From the NCBI GenBank assembly GCA_024639905.1, contig JAHEGE010000006.1:186001-250000 (forward strand): a stretch of 64,000 nt of DNA, read 5' to 3'. Positions 56,094-64,000 of the stretch are shown one piece after another (the first letter of the stretch is position 1; the number at the start of each line of letters is the position of its first letter). The notes beneath the pieces were generated by a model, which worked only from the letters and a program-made list of their open reading frames with translations, was not told where the DNA came from and searched no databases. The position numbers and the translations under genes are program-made. This DNA is from Gammaproteobacteria bacterium. Lineage in GTDB: Bacteria; Pseudomonadota; Gammaproteobacteria; Pseudomonadales; Pseudohongiellaceae.

Positions 56094-57129
56094 GGGCTAA
56101 TCTCCTGTAGTTTTCGCTGGCAAGCGCCATAGCGTCGACTAACACCTCGATACCTGCTTCAGGCCGATAGGCGTTTTCGCTGAGGTGGCGTCGGAACTGC
56201 TTTCCGCCATGCACCCCCTTATAGAGTCCTAACAGATGCCGCGTAATATGCTGCAATGGCGTTCCAGCCGCCAGCTGTTGCTCAACATAGGGTAGGTAGG
56301 CGCGGAGCACCGAATCACGCGTTGTTTGACTAGGCGTTGCCCCGTAGAAACGGGAATCCACGTGGGCAAGCAAGAAAGGATTCTGATAGGCCTCACGGCC
56401 GAGCATGACGCCATCGACATGCTCTAATTGGGCATGGGCTGTCTCTAAGTCGATGATGCCGCCATTAATGATTATGGCGAGATGACTAAAGTGTTGTTTG
56501 AGCCGATAGACTCGATCGTAGTCAAGCGGCGGGATATCGCGATTTTGTTTAGGGCTTAATCCTGACAGAATCGCCTTGCGCGCGTGCACGATAAATAACT
56601 CGCAACCGGCATCGGCGACAGTGCCAACAAAATGTTGCAGCGCGACCTCGCTATCCTGGTCGTCAATACCAATGCGGCACTTAACAGTAACCGGGACGTC
56701 GACCACCTCGCGCATCGAGCTCACACAGCGGGCAACGAGTTCAGGTTCCGCCATCAAACAGGCACCGAAAGCGCCCGATTGAACGCGCTCGCTAGGACAA
56801 CCCACATTAAGGTTGATCTCACAGTAGCCGGCGGCAGCACCCATTTTCGCGGCGCGTTGTAACTGCTCCGGATCTGAGCCTCCGATCTGCAGTGCGACGG
56901 GATATTCTTCAGGGCTGTGCGCTAGCAGTGCGACGCTATCCCCATGGACCAGCGCAGCACTGGTTACCATCTCGGAATAAAGCATGGCCTCGTTACTGAG
57001 GCAGCGCAGGAACCGGCGATCGTGCCTATCAGTCCAATCCATCATCGGCGCGACGCAGAAGCGATGCTGGGCCGCTAGTGGGTGCGGGTGGCGCTGGTTC
57101 ATAGGAATGTCTTGCAATGGAGTTGGCAC
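56077..57129 (-). CDS. dusA: DusA, tRNA-dihydrouridine(20/20a) synthase
   Basis: A flavoenzyme that reduces U20/U20a in tRNA D-loops. The FMN-binding barrel begins with FCVAPMMDWTDRHDRRFLR. The catalytic Cys is in LNVGCPSERVQSGAFGACLM, followed by KCRIGIDDQDS, FIVHARKA and INGGIIDLETA. DPxx-type C-terminal GLYKGVHGGKQFRRHLSE marks DusA. The start is uncertain: the GTG at 57129 has GAGG five bases upstream, while the ATG at 57102 has no clear ribosome binding site but gives a usual N-terminus. Confidence 0.94.
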   Translation of the reverse strand: MPTPLQDIPMNQRHPHPLAAQHRFCVAPMMDWTDRHDRRFLRCLSNEAMLYSEMVTSAALVHGDSVALLAHSPEEYPVALQIGGSDPEQLQRAAKMGAAAGYCEINLNVGCPSERVQSGAFGACLMAEPELVARCVSSMREVVDVPVTVKCRIGIDDQDSEVALQHFVGTVADAGCELFIVHARKAILSGLSPKQNRDIPPLDYDRVYRLKQHFSHLAIIINGGIIDLETAHAQLEHVDGVMLGREAYQNPFLLAHVDSRFYGATPSQTTRDSVLRAYLPYVEQQLAAGTPLQHITRHLLGLYKGVHGGKQFRRHLSENAYRPEAGIEVLVDAMALASENYRRLAHADED

Positions 57130-57298
57130 AAACGCCTCGCGTCGCTACTGAGTTAGCCCGTGATTACGGGCGGTGTATTTAAGCAGAGCGAGGCGACATG
57201 TCAAGGCAGTGCATGGGTGAGTCTCGATCAGCGTTCGCGTATAATTAGTCTTTGCGCTGAAACGCACGCTTGCAGCGCCCACTACGAAGAGAACTAGC

Positions 57299-58804
57299 AT
57301 GACCCGAGTAAGGACCCGCATTGCCCCGTCGCCAACAGGGGATCCACACGTAGGCACCGCCTATATTGCGTTGTTTAATCGTTGTTTCGCACACCAGCAT
57401 GGCGGTGAGTTTGTGCTGCGAATAGAGGACACCGATCAGGTCCGGTCTACCCAGCGCTCCGAAGACGATATCCTCGCCTCGCTCCGCTGGCTAGGCCTCG
57501 ATTGGGATGAAGGGCCAGGGGTAGGGGGCGAATTCGGCCCTTATCGTCAGAGCGAGCGCAGTGCGATTTACGCTGAACATATCGATATTCTTTTGGAGCG
57601 AGGCAGCGCGTTTCATTGCTTCTGTACTGCTGATCGACTCAATGAGTTGCGACAACAGCAGATGGAGGCGAAGCAGCAGTCTGGTTACGACGGCCATTGC
57701 AGTCATCTCAAGGCGGAAGATGTTCAAGCGCGCTTGGACGCGGGGGAAGAATATGTCATCCGGATGAAGGTGCCGGAAGAGGGCTTCTGCCAATTTAATG
57801 ACCTGTTACGGGGTGATGTGTCTATTACGTGGTCACAGGTCGACATGCAGGTCTTAATGAAGTCCGACGGACTTCCGACCTATCATTTTGCTAATGTGAT
57901 CGACGATCATTTGATGGAAATAAGTCATGTGATACGGGGTGAAGAATGGATAAATTCCGTACCCAAGCACGTCTTGCTCTACCAGTATTTCGATTGGGAG
58001 CCGCCCGTGTTCTGCCACATGCCGCTGCTGCGCAACCCAGACAAGAGCAAGCTGAGTAAGCGCAAGAACCCCACGTCGATCAACTACTACAAGGCCATGG
58101 GCTACTTGCCCGAAGCGCTTCTCAATTACTTGGGGATGATGGGCTGGACGATGCCTGAAGGCGAAGAAGTCTTTAGCCTCGCCGAAATGCAGGCGGCGTT
58201 TGACATAGAACGCGTAAGCCTCGGCGGCCCAGTTTTCGATATCGTGAAGCTCGATTGGCTTAACGGCAAATATCTACGCGAGCAGGGCGATGACGCGCAG
58301 TTTGTCGCGCGCTTGCTGTCGTGGGCACAAGAGTCTGGCCGGCTTGAGCCGATAGTCCCGCTGTTACGCCAACGGGTAGAGAAGTTAAGCGACGTTGCGC
58401 CACTGATTAACTACTTTTTTAGTGGGGACGTGGCACTGTCTGCTCACTCTTTCGAACATTGCAAACTCGACGTCCTGCTTAGCATCAAATGTCTTCAGTT
58501 CGCGCTCTGGCGCCTTGAGGGGGTGTCTGAGTGGAATCGTGATGCGGTGGAGCTCGTGCTGATGGCGCTCGCCAAAGAGATGGACGTTAAGGTTCGGGAT
58601 TTTCTCGCCCCACTGTTCGTTGCCATTAGCGGACAGGCCGTGTCTTTATCGGTCATCGATTCGATCGCCGTGATCGGCCTCGACCTGTCGCGCGCCAGGC
58701 TCCGTCACGCGATAGAAAGCTTAGGCGGTATTTCAAAGAAACAGGCGAAAGCGCTAGAGAAAGAGTTTGCGGGACTCCCCATTATCGGCGACGCTACGAC
58801 GTAA
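57299..58804 (+). CDS. gltX: GltX, glutamyl-tRNA synthetase
   Basis: A 501-residue class I synthetase. The HIGH-type signature is [12 protein letters not shown] and the KMSKS-type signature is [10 protein letters not shown]. The segments [25 protein letters not shown] and [16 protein letters not shown] [18 protein letters not shown], with [16 protein letters not shown], are typical. The C-terminal anticodon-binding domain follows. A TATAAT (57240-57245) upstream is a likely -10 but has a poor -35. tRNA-Ala follows 105 bases later. Confidence 0.97.
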   Translation: MTRVRTRIAPSPTGDPHVGTAYIALFNRCFAHQHGGEFVLRIEDTDQVRSTQRSEDDILASLRWLGLDWDEGPGVGGEFGPYRQSERSAIYAEHIDILLERGSAFHCFCTADRLNELRQQQMEAKQQSGYDGHCSHLKAEDVQARLDAGEEYVIRMKVPEEGFCQFNDLLRGDVSITWSQVDMQVLMKSDGLPTYHFANVIDDHLMEISHVIRGEEWINSVPKHVLLYQYFDWEPPVFCHMPLLRNPDKSKLSKRKNPTSINYYKAMGYLPEALLNYLGMMGWTMPEGEEVFSLAEMQAAFDIERVSLGGPVFDIVKLDWLNGKYLREQGDDAQFVARLLSWAQESGRLEPIVPLLRQRVEKLSDVAPLINYFFSGDVALSAHSFEHCKLDVLLSIKCLQFALWRLEGVSEWNRDAVELVLMALAKEMDVKVRDFLAPLFVAISGQAVSLSVIDSIAVIGLDLSRARLRHAIESLGGISKKQAKALEKEFAGLPIIGDATT

Positions 58805-58844
58805 TCGTGAGCCGAGCTAATGCCGACTGCGCGCTAGATGCGCG

Positions 58845-58873
58845 TTGACACGGAGGGCTTAGCTCACTAGAAT
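58845..58873 (+). promoter_or_regulatory. Promoter of tRNA-Ala
   Basis: TTGACA (58845-58850, perfect) and TAGAAT (58868-58873) with a 17-base spacer. GCGCTC follows the -10, a GC-rich discriminator of the type used in stringent control of stable RNAs. Confidence 0.8.
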
Positions 58874-58909
58874 GCGCTCTCTTCAGATCCTACCTTGGAT
58901 CGAGATTTT

Positions 58910-58985
58910 GGGGCCTTAGCTCAGCTGGGAGAGCGCAACACTGGCAGTGTTGAGGTCAGCGGTTCGATCCCGCTAGGCTCCACCA
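58910..58985 (+). tRNA. tRNA-Ala (anticodon GGC)
   Basis: A 76-base cloverleaf with encoded CCA. The acceptor arms GGGGCCT and AGGCTCC pair with one G-T. The anticodon stem CAACA/TGTTG encloses the loop CTGGCAG, which gives GGC. The T arm is AGCGG-TTCGATC-CCGCT. It lies between gltX and a terminator shared with gltA. Confidence 0.97.
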
Positions 58986-59084
58986 AAAATCTCTCTATAC
59001 TCCTGCACGTCTGTCTATCGTCTACTGTATACTGAGTGCCGTCTTTCGGGCTTTGTCATTCGACCTCTGGCTTTCGGCTATAGC

Positions 59085-59122
59085 AAAAAAAAGGGCTGAC
59101 GCGTAAGCGGCAGCCCTTTTTT
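59085..59122. terminator. Bidirectional terminator between tRNA-Ala and gltA
   Basis: GGGCTG and CAGCCC form the stem, with an inner CGC-GTAA-GCG hairpin. A run of eight A on the left and six T on the right makes it work on both strands, for the tRNA-Ala and gltA transcripts. Confidence 0.9.
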
Positions 59123-59135
59123 GTTTGCGCCTGAC

Positions 59136-60407
59136 TTAAATATCGCGCTTGGTATGACCCTTGTAGAGCTGGCGTGGGCGACCGATCTTGTAAGGATGGC
59201 TGAGCATCTCATCCCAATGTGAAATCCAACCGGGCGTGCGGCCGGTGGCGAAAATTACCGTGAACAGGCTCGTTGGAATACCTATCGCTTTCAGAATAAT
59301 TCCTGAGTAAAAGTCGACGTTAGGATAGAGTTTCTTGCTGATGAAATACTCGTCTTCTAGCGCTATTTTCTCGAGCTTTCTCGCGATGCGGAAGAGGGGG
59401 TCATCTTCGACTCCGAGCTCGGCTAGCACTTCGTCGCATATACCGCGCATCACCGTCGCGCGCGGATCGAAATTTTTGTAAACACGGTGACCGAAGCCCA
59501 TAAGTCGGAAGGGGTCATCCTTATCTTTCGCTTTCGCAATAAACTCTTCGATCTTCGACTCGTCTCCAATCTCGTAGAGCATCTCCAGAACCGCCTCGTT
59601 AGCGCCGCCGTGTGAGGGGCCCCATAAAGCGGCGATACCCGAGGCGATACAGGCGTAAGGGTTTGCGCCACTAGAGCCGGCCAGGCGCACGGTGGACGTC
59701 GACGCATTCTGCTCATGGTCAGCGTGCAAGAGGAATATGGTATCCATCGCTTTCGCGAGGGTTGGACTGACAGCCGGCGCATCGCAGGGCGTGCCAAACA
59801 TCATGTGCAGGAAATTCTCTGCGAAACCCATGCTGTTCTGTGGATACATGAAGGGCTGACCAACGCTGTGCTTGTAACACATAGCGGCGAGAGTAGGCAT
59901 TTTCGCGATGAGGCGGTGTGCGGCTAACTTACGATGATCGGGATCGTCGATATCGAGGTCGTCATGATAAAAGGCCGAAAGTGCGCCAACCACGCCGACC
60001 AGCATAGCCATCGGGTGCGCGTTCTTAGGGAAGCCTTTAAAAAATTGATGGATATGCTCGTCTACCATGGTGTGGTAGCGAATAGTGTTCTCGAACTTAT
60101 CCTTTTCTTCCGCATTCGGGAGCTCGCCGTTCAGCAGCAGGTAGCACGTCTCGAGGAACGTGGACTGTTCGGCTAGCTGCTCGATGGGATAGCCGCGATG
60201 AAGCAGGACACCCTTGCCGCCGTCGATATAGGTGATTTCAGATTCGCAGGACGCTGTTGAGACAAAGCCTGGGTCGTATGTGAATACGCCTTCGCTGACT
60301 AGGCTGCGCACATCGATCACGTCGGGGCCCGTAGTCCCTTCGTAAATCGGCAATTCGATTGTCTTATCGATACCGTCGATCTGCAGCTTCGCGGTTCTTG
60401 CGCTCAT
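59136..60407 (-). CDS. gltA: GltA, citrate synthase (type II, NADH-sensitive class)
   Basis: It condenses oxaloacetate and acetyl-CoA in the first TCA step; 423 residues. The N-terminal small beta domain typical of Gram-negative type II enzymes is present ([18 protein letters not shown]). TYDPGF-like [22 protein letters not shown] follows. Catalytic residues lie in [21 protein letters not shown] (His), [13 protein letters not shown] (His) and [15 protein letters not shown] Asp in NVDFYSG. AGGAG precedes the ATG on the minus strand. It is divergent from sdhCDAB, as in many gammaproteobacteria. Confidence 0.97.
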   Translation of the reverse strand: MSARTAKLQIDGIDKTIELPIYEGTTGPDVIDVRSLVSEGVFTYDPGFVSTASCESEITYIDGGKGVLLHRGYPIEQLAEQSTFLETCYLLLNGELPNAEEKDKFENTIRYHTMVDEHIHQFFKGFPKNAHPMAMLVGVVGALSAFYHDDLDIDDPDHRKLAAHRLIAKMPTLAAMCYKHSVGQPFMYPQNSMGFAENFLHMMFGTPCDAPAVSPTLAKAMDTIFLLHADHEQNASTSTVRLAGSSGANPYACIASGIAALWGPSHGGANEAVLEMLYEIGDESKIEEFIAKAKDKDDPFRLMGFGHRVYKNFDPRATVMRGICDEVLAELGVEDDPLFRIARKLEKIALEDEYFISKKLYPNVDFYSGIILKAIGIPTSLFTVIFATGRTPGWISHWDEMLSHPYKIGRPRQLYKGHTKRDI

Positions 60408-60508
60408 GGCGTACTCCTAAATTTTGTATTTAAAACAGCATGTAACAGAGGTTTTACGATGCTGGGTGTTATCTGGGGTGTCGCTGCGCAAGACGCGCAA
60501 GGAGGGCA

Positions 60509-60538
60509 ATACTAGGGAGTTTGTCGGCAATTTGTCAA
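60509..60538 (-). promoter_or_regulatory. Putative gltA promoter
   Basis: On the minus strand TTGACA (60538-60533, perfect -35) and TAGTAT (60514-60509) are 18 bases apart. They give a leader of roughly 95 bases before the gltA ATG. Confidence 0.6.
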
Positions 60539-60723
60539 ATACAAAGCGGTTACAGAATCCTAATGACTGGCCGATGACGGAACGTCAGTTCAAAGCGTAA
60601 CGCCAGTGTAATTTAGGCTGAACGTTTTTTGTCTTGGCAGCGTAAGTGTGCCATGACAAAACGGCGATGATTTTGCATGACGACAGCATCTTGTCGGTAT
60701 TCGATTGGCGGCCCCGAGTTTTA

Positions 60724-60752
60724 TTGTAATGCGGCGCAGCCGCTACTATAAT
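60724..60752 (+). promoter_or_regulatory. Putative sdhCDAB promoter
   Basis: TTGTAA (60724-60729) and a perfect TATAAT (60747-60752) are 17 bases apart. They predict a leader of about 148 bases before the sdhC GTG, long enough for post-transcriptional control. Confidence 0.65.
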
Positions 60753-60906
60753 TTCGCCCGTTTTGTAGAATGAAATTGTTAGGAAATTCAATTAGTTTGA
60801 GTTAGCAGGCGAGTCGAAGGAAGCCGGTTTAGTTGCTCTCGTTGATTCGCAGGTCCAATGCAGACGATTCGATAAACATGACAGGGTTAAACATCAAAGG
60901 TTCATT

Positions 60907-61281
60907 GTGAAAGATACCAGACCAGTAAACTTAGATCTCACGGCGTTTCGGTTTCCTCTTACCGCGCTGCTCTCTATCACGCACCGCGTCACCGGCGTCA
61001 TCATTTTCTTCGGGGTGGCCATTCTGCTTTATCTACTCGAGCTCTCATTGAAGTCGGAGGCGGGGTTCGCAGAAGCGCAGGAACTCTTAACTTCGCCGCT
61101 CGCGAAATTTGTGCTGTGGGGCGTTGTCTCGGGCTTGCTCTACCACATCGTGGCAGGGACCAAGCACCTTATTATGGACTGGGGCGTTGGGGAAACCCTT
61201 GCCGGCGCAGCGATTGCGGGCCGCATCACAATCGTCACCTCAGTCGCTCTCATTATCGCAGCGGGGTTCTGGATATGGTAA
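60907..61281 (+). CDS. sdhC: SdhC, succinate dehydrogenase cytochrome b556 subunit
   Basis: A 124-residue inner-membrane anchor subunit of complex II with three membrane segments. The motif RPVNLDLTAFRFPLTALLSI followed by THRVTGVIIFFG is the family signature (quinone-site Ser and Arg). The heme-ligand His is in SGLLYHIVAGTKHLIMD. It starts with GTG behind AAAGG and overlaps sdhD by seven bases. Confidence 0.96.
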   Translation: MKDTRPVNLDLTAFRFPLTALLSITHRVTGVIIFFGVAILLYLLELSLKSEAGFAEAQELLTSPLAKFVLWGVVSGLLYHIVAGTKHLIMDWGVGETLAGAAIAGRITIVTSVALIIAAGFWIW

Positions 61282-61643
61282 CCAGCGTTACAAACTTTAG
61301 CCGATCGGGTCTGTCAGATTGGATAGCGCAGCGCGTCAGTGCGGTAGTGTTGCTGGCTTACTCGCTCTTTATCTTTATATCACTTCTCACTGGCCCCGAG
61401 CTCAGCTACGCGGCCTGGTCAGAATTATTTTCACACACGGCGGTGAGACTTTTTAGTCTGCTCGCGATTTTCGCCCTGTGCGTGCACGCATGGATTGGCA
61501 TGTGGACAATCGCAACCGATTACCTGACGGCGTCACATCTCGGCGCTTCAGCTACGGCTATCCGCTTCGGCTTTTTAATAGGCTGTGCGTTACTGGTTGT
61601 GATCTACCTGCTTTGGGGTATTCAGATTTTTTGGGGGAGCTAG
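61275..61643 (+). CDS. sdhD: SdhD, succinate dehydrogenase hydrophobic membrane anchor
   Basis: A 122-residue second membrane anchor with three segments. SGLSDWIAQRVSAVVLLAYS near the N-terminus and HAWIGMWTIATDY (heme ligand His, quinone-site Asp-Tyr) fit SdhD. I start at the ATG at 61275, inside the sdhC end; the longer frame from 61116 lies in sdhC. sdhA begins directly at the next base after the stop. Confidence 0.95.
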   Translation: MVTSVTNFSRSGLSDWIAQRVSAVVLLAYSLFIFISLLTGPELSYAAWSELFSHTAVRLFSLLAIFALCVHAWIGMWTIATDYLTASHLGASATAIRFGFLIGCALLVVIYLLWGIQIFWGS

Positions 61644-63416
61644 ATGAGCGCATTACGAACACTTTCATTCGACGCAGTTATCGTGGGTGGCGGCGGCGCT
61701 GGTATGCGAGCTGCCCTGCAGCTTGCCCAGTCAGGCTATAAAACAGCGGTAATTTCTAAGGTCTTCCCCACGCGATCACATACAGTGTCAGCTCAAGGGG
61801 GCATCACCTGCGCCATCGCAAGCGACGACCCCAACGATGATTGGCGCTGGCATATGTATGACACCGTCAAGGGCTCCGATTACATCGGCGACCAGGATGC
61901 TATCGAATATATGTGTAGCGAAGGGCCAAAGACGGTCTTCGAGCTAGAGCACATGGGCCTGCCGTTCTCACGGACGGAGAATGGACGTATTTATCAACGC
62001 CCATTCGGCGGCCAGTCAAAAGACTACGGAAACGGCGGCCAAGCGGCACGTACTTGCGCTGCCGCAGACCGCACAGGCCATGCTTTGCTGCACACGCTTT
62101 ACCAGGGGAATATTAAGAACAACACCGTGTTCCTGAACGAGTGGTATGCAACCGACATCGTTAAGAACCAAGACGGTGCCGTGGTCGGCGTCATTGCGAT
62201 CTGTATAGAGACTGGCGAGACCGTCAGTATCCAATCAAAGGCGACAGTGTTCGCTACGGGCGGCGCAGGCAGGATCTACGCGTCGACGACGAATGCCTTG
62301 ATCAATACCGGCGACGGGGTTGGCATGGCTCTGCGCGCAGGCTTCCCCGTGCAAGATATGGAAATGTGGCAATTCCACCCAACCGGCATTTACGGTGCCG
62401 GCACGCTCGTCACCGAGGGCTGCCGAGGCGAGGGCGGCTACCTCATTAACAAAGACGGCGAACGCTTCATGGAACGCTACGCGCCCAACGCCAAAGACCT
62501 CGCTGGGCGAGATGTCGTCGCGCGCTCCATGGTCCTCGAGATTCTCGAAGGGCGTGGCTGTGGCGAGCACGGCGACCACGTAATGCTGAAACTAGATCAC
62601 TTAGGCGAAGACGTACTTAACGCGAAGCTTCCAGGCATTCTCGAGCTATCGCGCACTTTCGCTCACATAGATCCGGTCAAAGAGCCGATCCCTGTAGTGC
62701 CTACGTGTCACTATATGATGGGCGGCATCCCGACCAATGTTAACGGTCAAGCGATCATGCACAGCGCCGATGGCAAAGACAGCGTGATCCCTGGTTTATT
62801 CGCTGTAGGCGAAGCTGCGTGTGTCTCGGTACATGGGGCGAATCGCTTAGGCGGCAACAGCTTGCTCGACCTCGTCGTCTTCGGTCGCGCAGCAGGCATG
62901 CATATCGAAAAGGAGCTGGCCTCAGGTATCGAGCAGCGCGTTGCGTCTGAGTCGGATGTCGAAGCGGCCATGTCTCGACTCAACCGCCTCAACGAAACAA
63001 GCTCAGGTGAAAGTGTTGCGGAGCTGCGTAAAGAGCTTCAGGGAATCATGCAGAATCATTTCGGTGTATTCCGTAAAGGTGAGTTCATGCAGGACGGCAT
63101 TAAGAAGCTTTCAGACCTGCGCGAGCGTATCAAGAACGTGCACCTCGTCGATAAAAGCAATGCCTTCAACACTGCGCGTATCGAAGCGCTGGAGCTCGAG
63201 AATCTGTTCGAAGTGGCCGAAGCAACAGCGATCTCCGCCGAGGCGCGAAATGAAAGCCGCGGCGCTCACGCGCGCGATGACTTCCGCGAGCGCGACGACG
63301 AGAACTGGCTCTGCCACTCTATGTATTACCCGAACGACAAGCGCGTCGGCAAACGCGACGTGAACTTCAAGCCGAAAACGGTCGAAACCTTCCAGCCGAA
63401 GATTCGGACTTATTAA
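61644..63416 (+). CDS. sdhA: SdhA, succinate dehydrogenase flavoprotein subunit
   Basis: A 590-residue catalytic subunit that oxidises succinate to fumarate. FAD binding starts with [17 protein letters not shown]. The covalent FAD His is in [33 protein letters not shown] and CGxGxxHV-type [15 protein letters not shown] with the active-site Arg region RAMVLEI-like [10 protein letters not shown] follow. [13 protein letters not shown] and [18 protein letters not shown] are typical. The sdhB start lies 66 bases downstream. Confidence 0.97.
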   Translation: MSALRTLSFDAVIVGGGGAGMRAALQLAQSGYKTAVISKVFPTRSHTVSAQGGITCAIASDDPNDDWRWHMYDTVKGSDYIGDQDAIEYMCSEGPKTVFELEHMGLPFSRTENGRIYQRPFGGQSKDYGNGGQAARTCAAADRTGHALLHTLYQGNIKNNTVFLNEWYATDIVKNQDGAVVGVIAICIETGETVSIQSKATVFATGGAGRIYASTTNALINTGDGVGMALRAGFPVQDMEMWQFHPTGIYGAGTLVTEGCRGEGGYLINKDGERFMERYAPNAKDLAGRDVVARSMVLEILEGRGCGEHGDHVMLKLDHLGEDVLNAKLPGILELSRTFAHIDPVKEPIPVVPTCHYMMGGIPTNVNGQAIMHSADGKDSVIPGLFAVGEAACVSVHGANRLGGNSLLDLVVFGRAAGMHIEKELASGIEQRVASESDVEAAMSRLNRLNETSSGESVAELRKELQGIMQNHFGVFRKGEFMQDGIKKLSDLRERIKNVHLVDKSNAFNTARIEALELENLFEVAEATAISAEARNESRGAHARDDFRERDDENWLCHSMYYPNDKRVGKRDVNFKPKTVETFQPKIRTY

Positions 63417-63481
63417 GGTAGCGGAATATCAAAGGCGAGAGTCATTTAACTATTGAGCAATTTTTTGCAGTAGGGTGAACC

Positions 63482-64000
63482 GTGTTAGTAAGCATCTATC
63501 GATACAATCCAGAAACCGACCTCAAACCAGTCATGGTAGATATAGAGGTAGACGTCCCCGCAGATCGTGATTTGATGGTGTTGGACGTTCTTAATCTCGC
63601 GAAAGAAAAAGACACTACGATCGCCTACCGCCGATCATGCCGCGAAGGAGTCTGTGGTTCAGACGGTATGAACATTAATGGCACTAATGGCCTCGCCTGC
63701 ATTACGCCGCTTTCGAGCGTGGTGAATCCAGGCAAGAAGTTAGTGTTGCGACCGCTGCCGGGGCTACCTGTAGTGCGTGACCTCGTTGTCGATATGTCGA
63801 TCTTCTACAAGCAATTCGAGAAAGTGAAGCCGTTCCTCATCAACGAAGAGCCGGCTCCAGGGATAGAGCGGCTGCAAAGCCCAGAAGACCGCGCGAAGCT
63901 CGACGGGCTCTATGAGTGCATCCTGTGCGCATGTTGCACGACGAGTTGCCCTTCGTTCTGGTGGAATCCGGACAAGTTCATCGGTCCAGCCGGCCTCTTG
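63482..64000 (+). CDS. sdhB: SdhB, succinate dehydrogenase iron-sulfur subunit (3' end outside window)
   Basis: Open from the GTG at 63482 to the window edge, 173 codons and still open. The [2Fe-2S] Cys are in SCREGVCGSDGMNINGTNGL followed by AC, the first ligands of the [4Fe-4S] cluster are in YECILCACCTTSCPSFW, and the protein begins LVSIYRYNPETDLKP. The third-cluster Cys and the C-terminus lie beyond the edge. The order sdhC-sdhD-sdhA-sdhB is standard. AGGGTGAACC precedes the GTG. Confidence 0.95.
   Translation, partial: MLVSIYRYNPETDLKPVMVDIEVDVPADRDLMVLDVLNLAKEKDTTIAYRRSCREGVCGSDGMNINGTNGLACITPLSSVVNPGKKLVLRPLPGLPVVRDLVVDMSIFYKQFEKVKPFLINEEPAPGIERLQSPEDRAKLDGLYECILCACCTTSCPSFWWNPDKFIGPAGLL

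Larger units (their letters stand above)
60408..60906. other. 499-bp divergent control region between gltA and sdhC
   Basis: No gene is convincing here (a 68-codon minus-strand frame at 60585-60791 has no family features). It holds the gltA promoter (60509-60538, minus) and the sdh promoter (60724-60752, plus), plus a small TGACG-GAA-CGTCA hairpin at 60575-60587. About 185 bases separate the two promoters, enough for upstream regulator sites, but I recognise none with confidence. Confidence 0.6.

Noticed and set aside
60585..60791. A small minus-strand gene between gltA and sdhC
   Set aside because: No family signature is seen and it overlaps the sdh promoter region.
61116..61274. Longer sdhD frame
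   Set aside because: It runs through sdhC out of frame; the ATG at 61275 gives a normal SdhD.

Overview
The window is a stretch of gammaproteobacterial chromosome. It carries the conserved blocks tig-clpP-clpX-lon-hupB-ppiD, ffs-dnaX-ybaB-recR, gloB-methyltransferase-rnhA-dnaQ and sdhCDAB opposite gltA. Bacterial-type RNase D, YheU, TusA, YcgN, DusA and MlaA genes fit the same group. The block orders resemble the Pseudomonas/Cellvibrio side of the class more than the enterics, for example rnhA and dnaQ point the same way. A marine relative of that group is a reasonable guess, but the genus cannot be fixed from the sequence. Genes are tightly packed, with many 1-20 bp overlaps and many GTG or TTG starts. 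I saw no insertion sequence, prophage, CRISPR array or rRNA operon.

Layout. 1-5012 (+): the C-terminal part of fadB, then ttcA, yheU, tusA, an Xni-like exonuclease and pdxB. 5023-6243 (-): alaA, divergent from msrB. 6802-10766: the only clearly accessory region, holding a putative outer-membrane barrel protein, a membrane-anchored Gly-Thr-Gly protein, a DUF6502-type putative regulator, an alpha/beta-hydrolase-fold protein that has lost its catalytic Ser and His, and a small acidic protein. 11076-19483 (+): the protein-quality-control block from trigger factor to PpiD. 19572-24207 (-): fabI, a peptide transporter, mltD and gloB. 24334-29514 (+): a SAM methyltransferase, rnhA, dnaQ, nudC, sohB and an acrylyl-CoA-reductase-like gene. 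29531-35420 (-): a DUF934 gene, sulfite reductase and metH, a sulfur-to-methionine run. nfuA follows on + behind a dyad that looks like an IscR site. 36224-37155 (-): dimeric dUTPase and a small coiled-coil protein.

37390-42361: tRNA-Glu, an ABC exporter pair, queF, tRNA-Ser and a PQQ-dependent dehydrogenase. 42453-51085 (+): 4.5S RNA, dnaX (with an A10 slippage site for the gamma form), ybaB, recR, rnd, ycgN, a small membrane protein, a MoxR/VWA pair and fadD. 51095-57129: hrpA and mlaA converge on a TerB-like gene and dusA. 57299-58985 (+): gltX and tRNA-Ala. 59136-64000: gltA (-) and sdhCDAB (+) share a 499-bp control region, and sdhB runs off the window end.

Most genes are housekeeping: fatty-acid and TCA metabolism, sulfur assimilation, tRNA thiolation and dihydrouridylation, replication, and protein turnover. 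The best candidate for something undescribed is 6802-10520. There, two near-identical GGGAA-N3-TTCCC dyads lie between a putative DNA-binding DUF6502 protein and a catalytically dead hydrolase; one of them fills the spacer of a near-consensus promoter.
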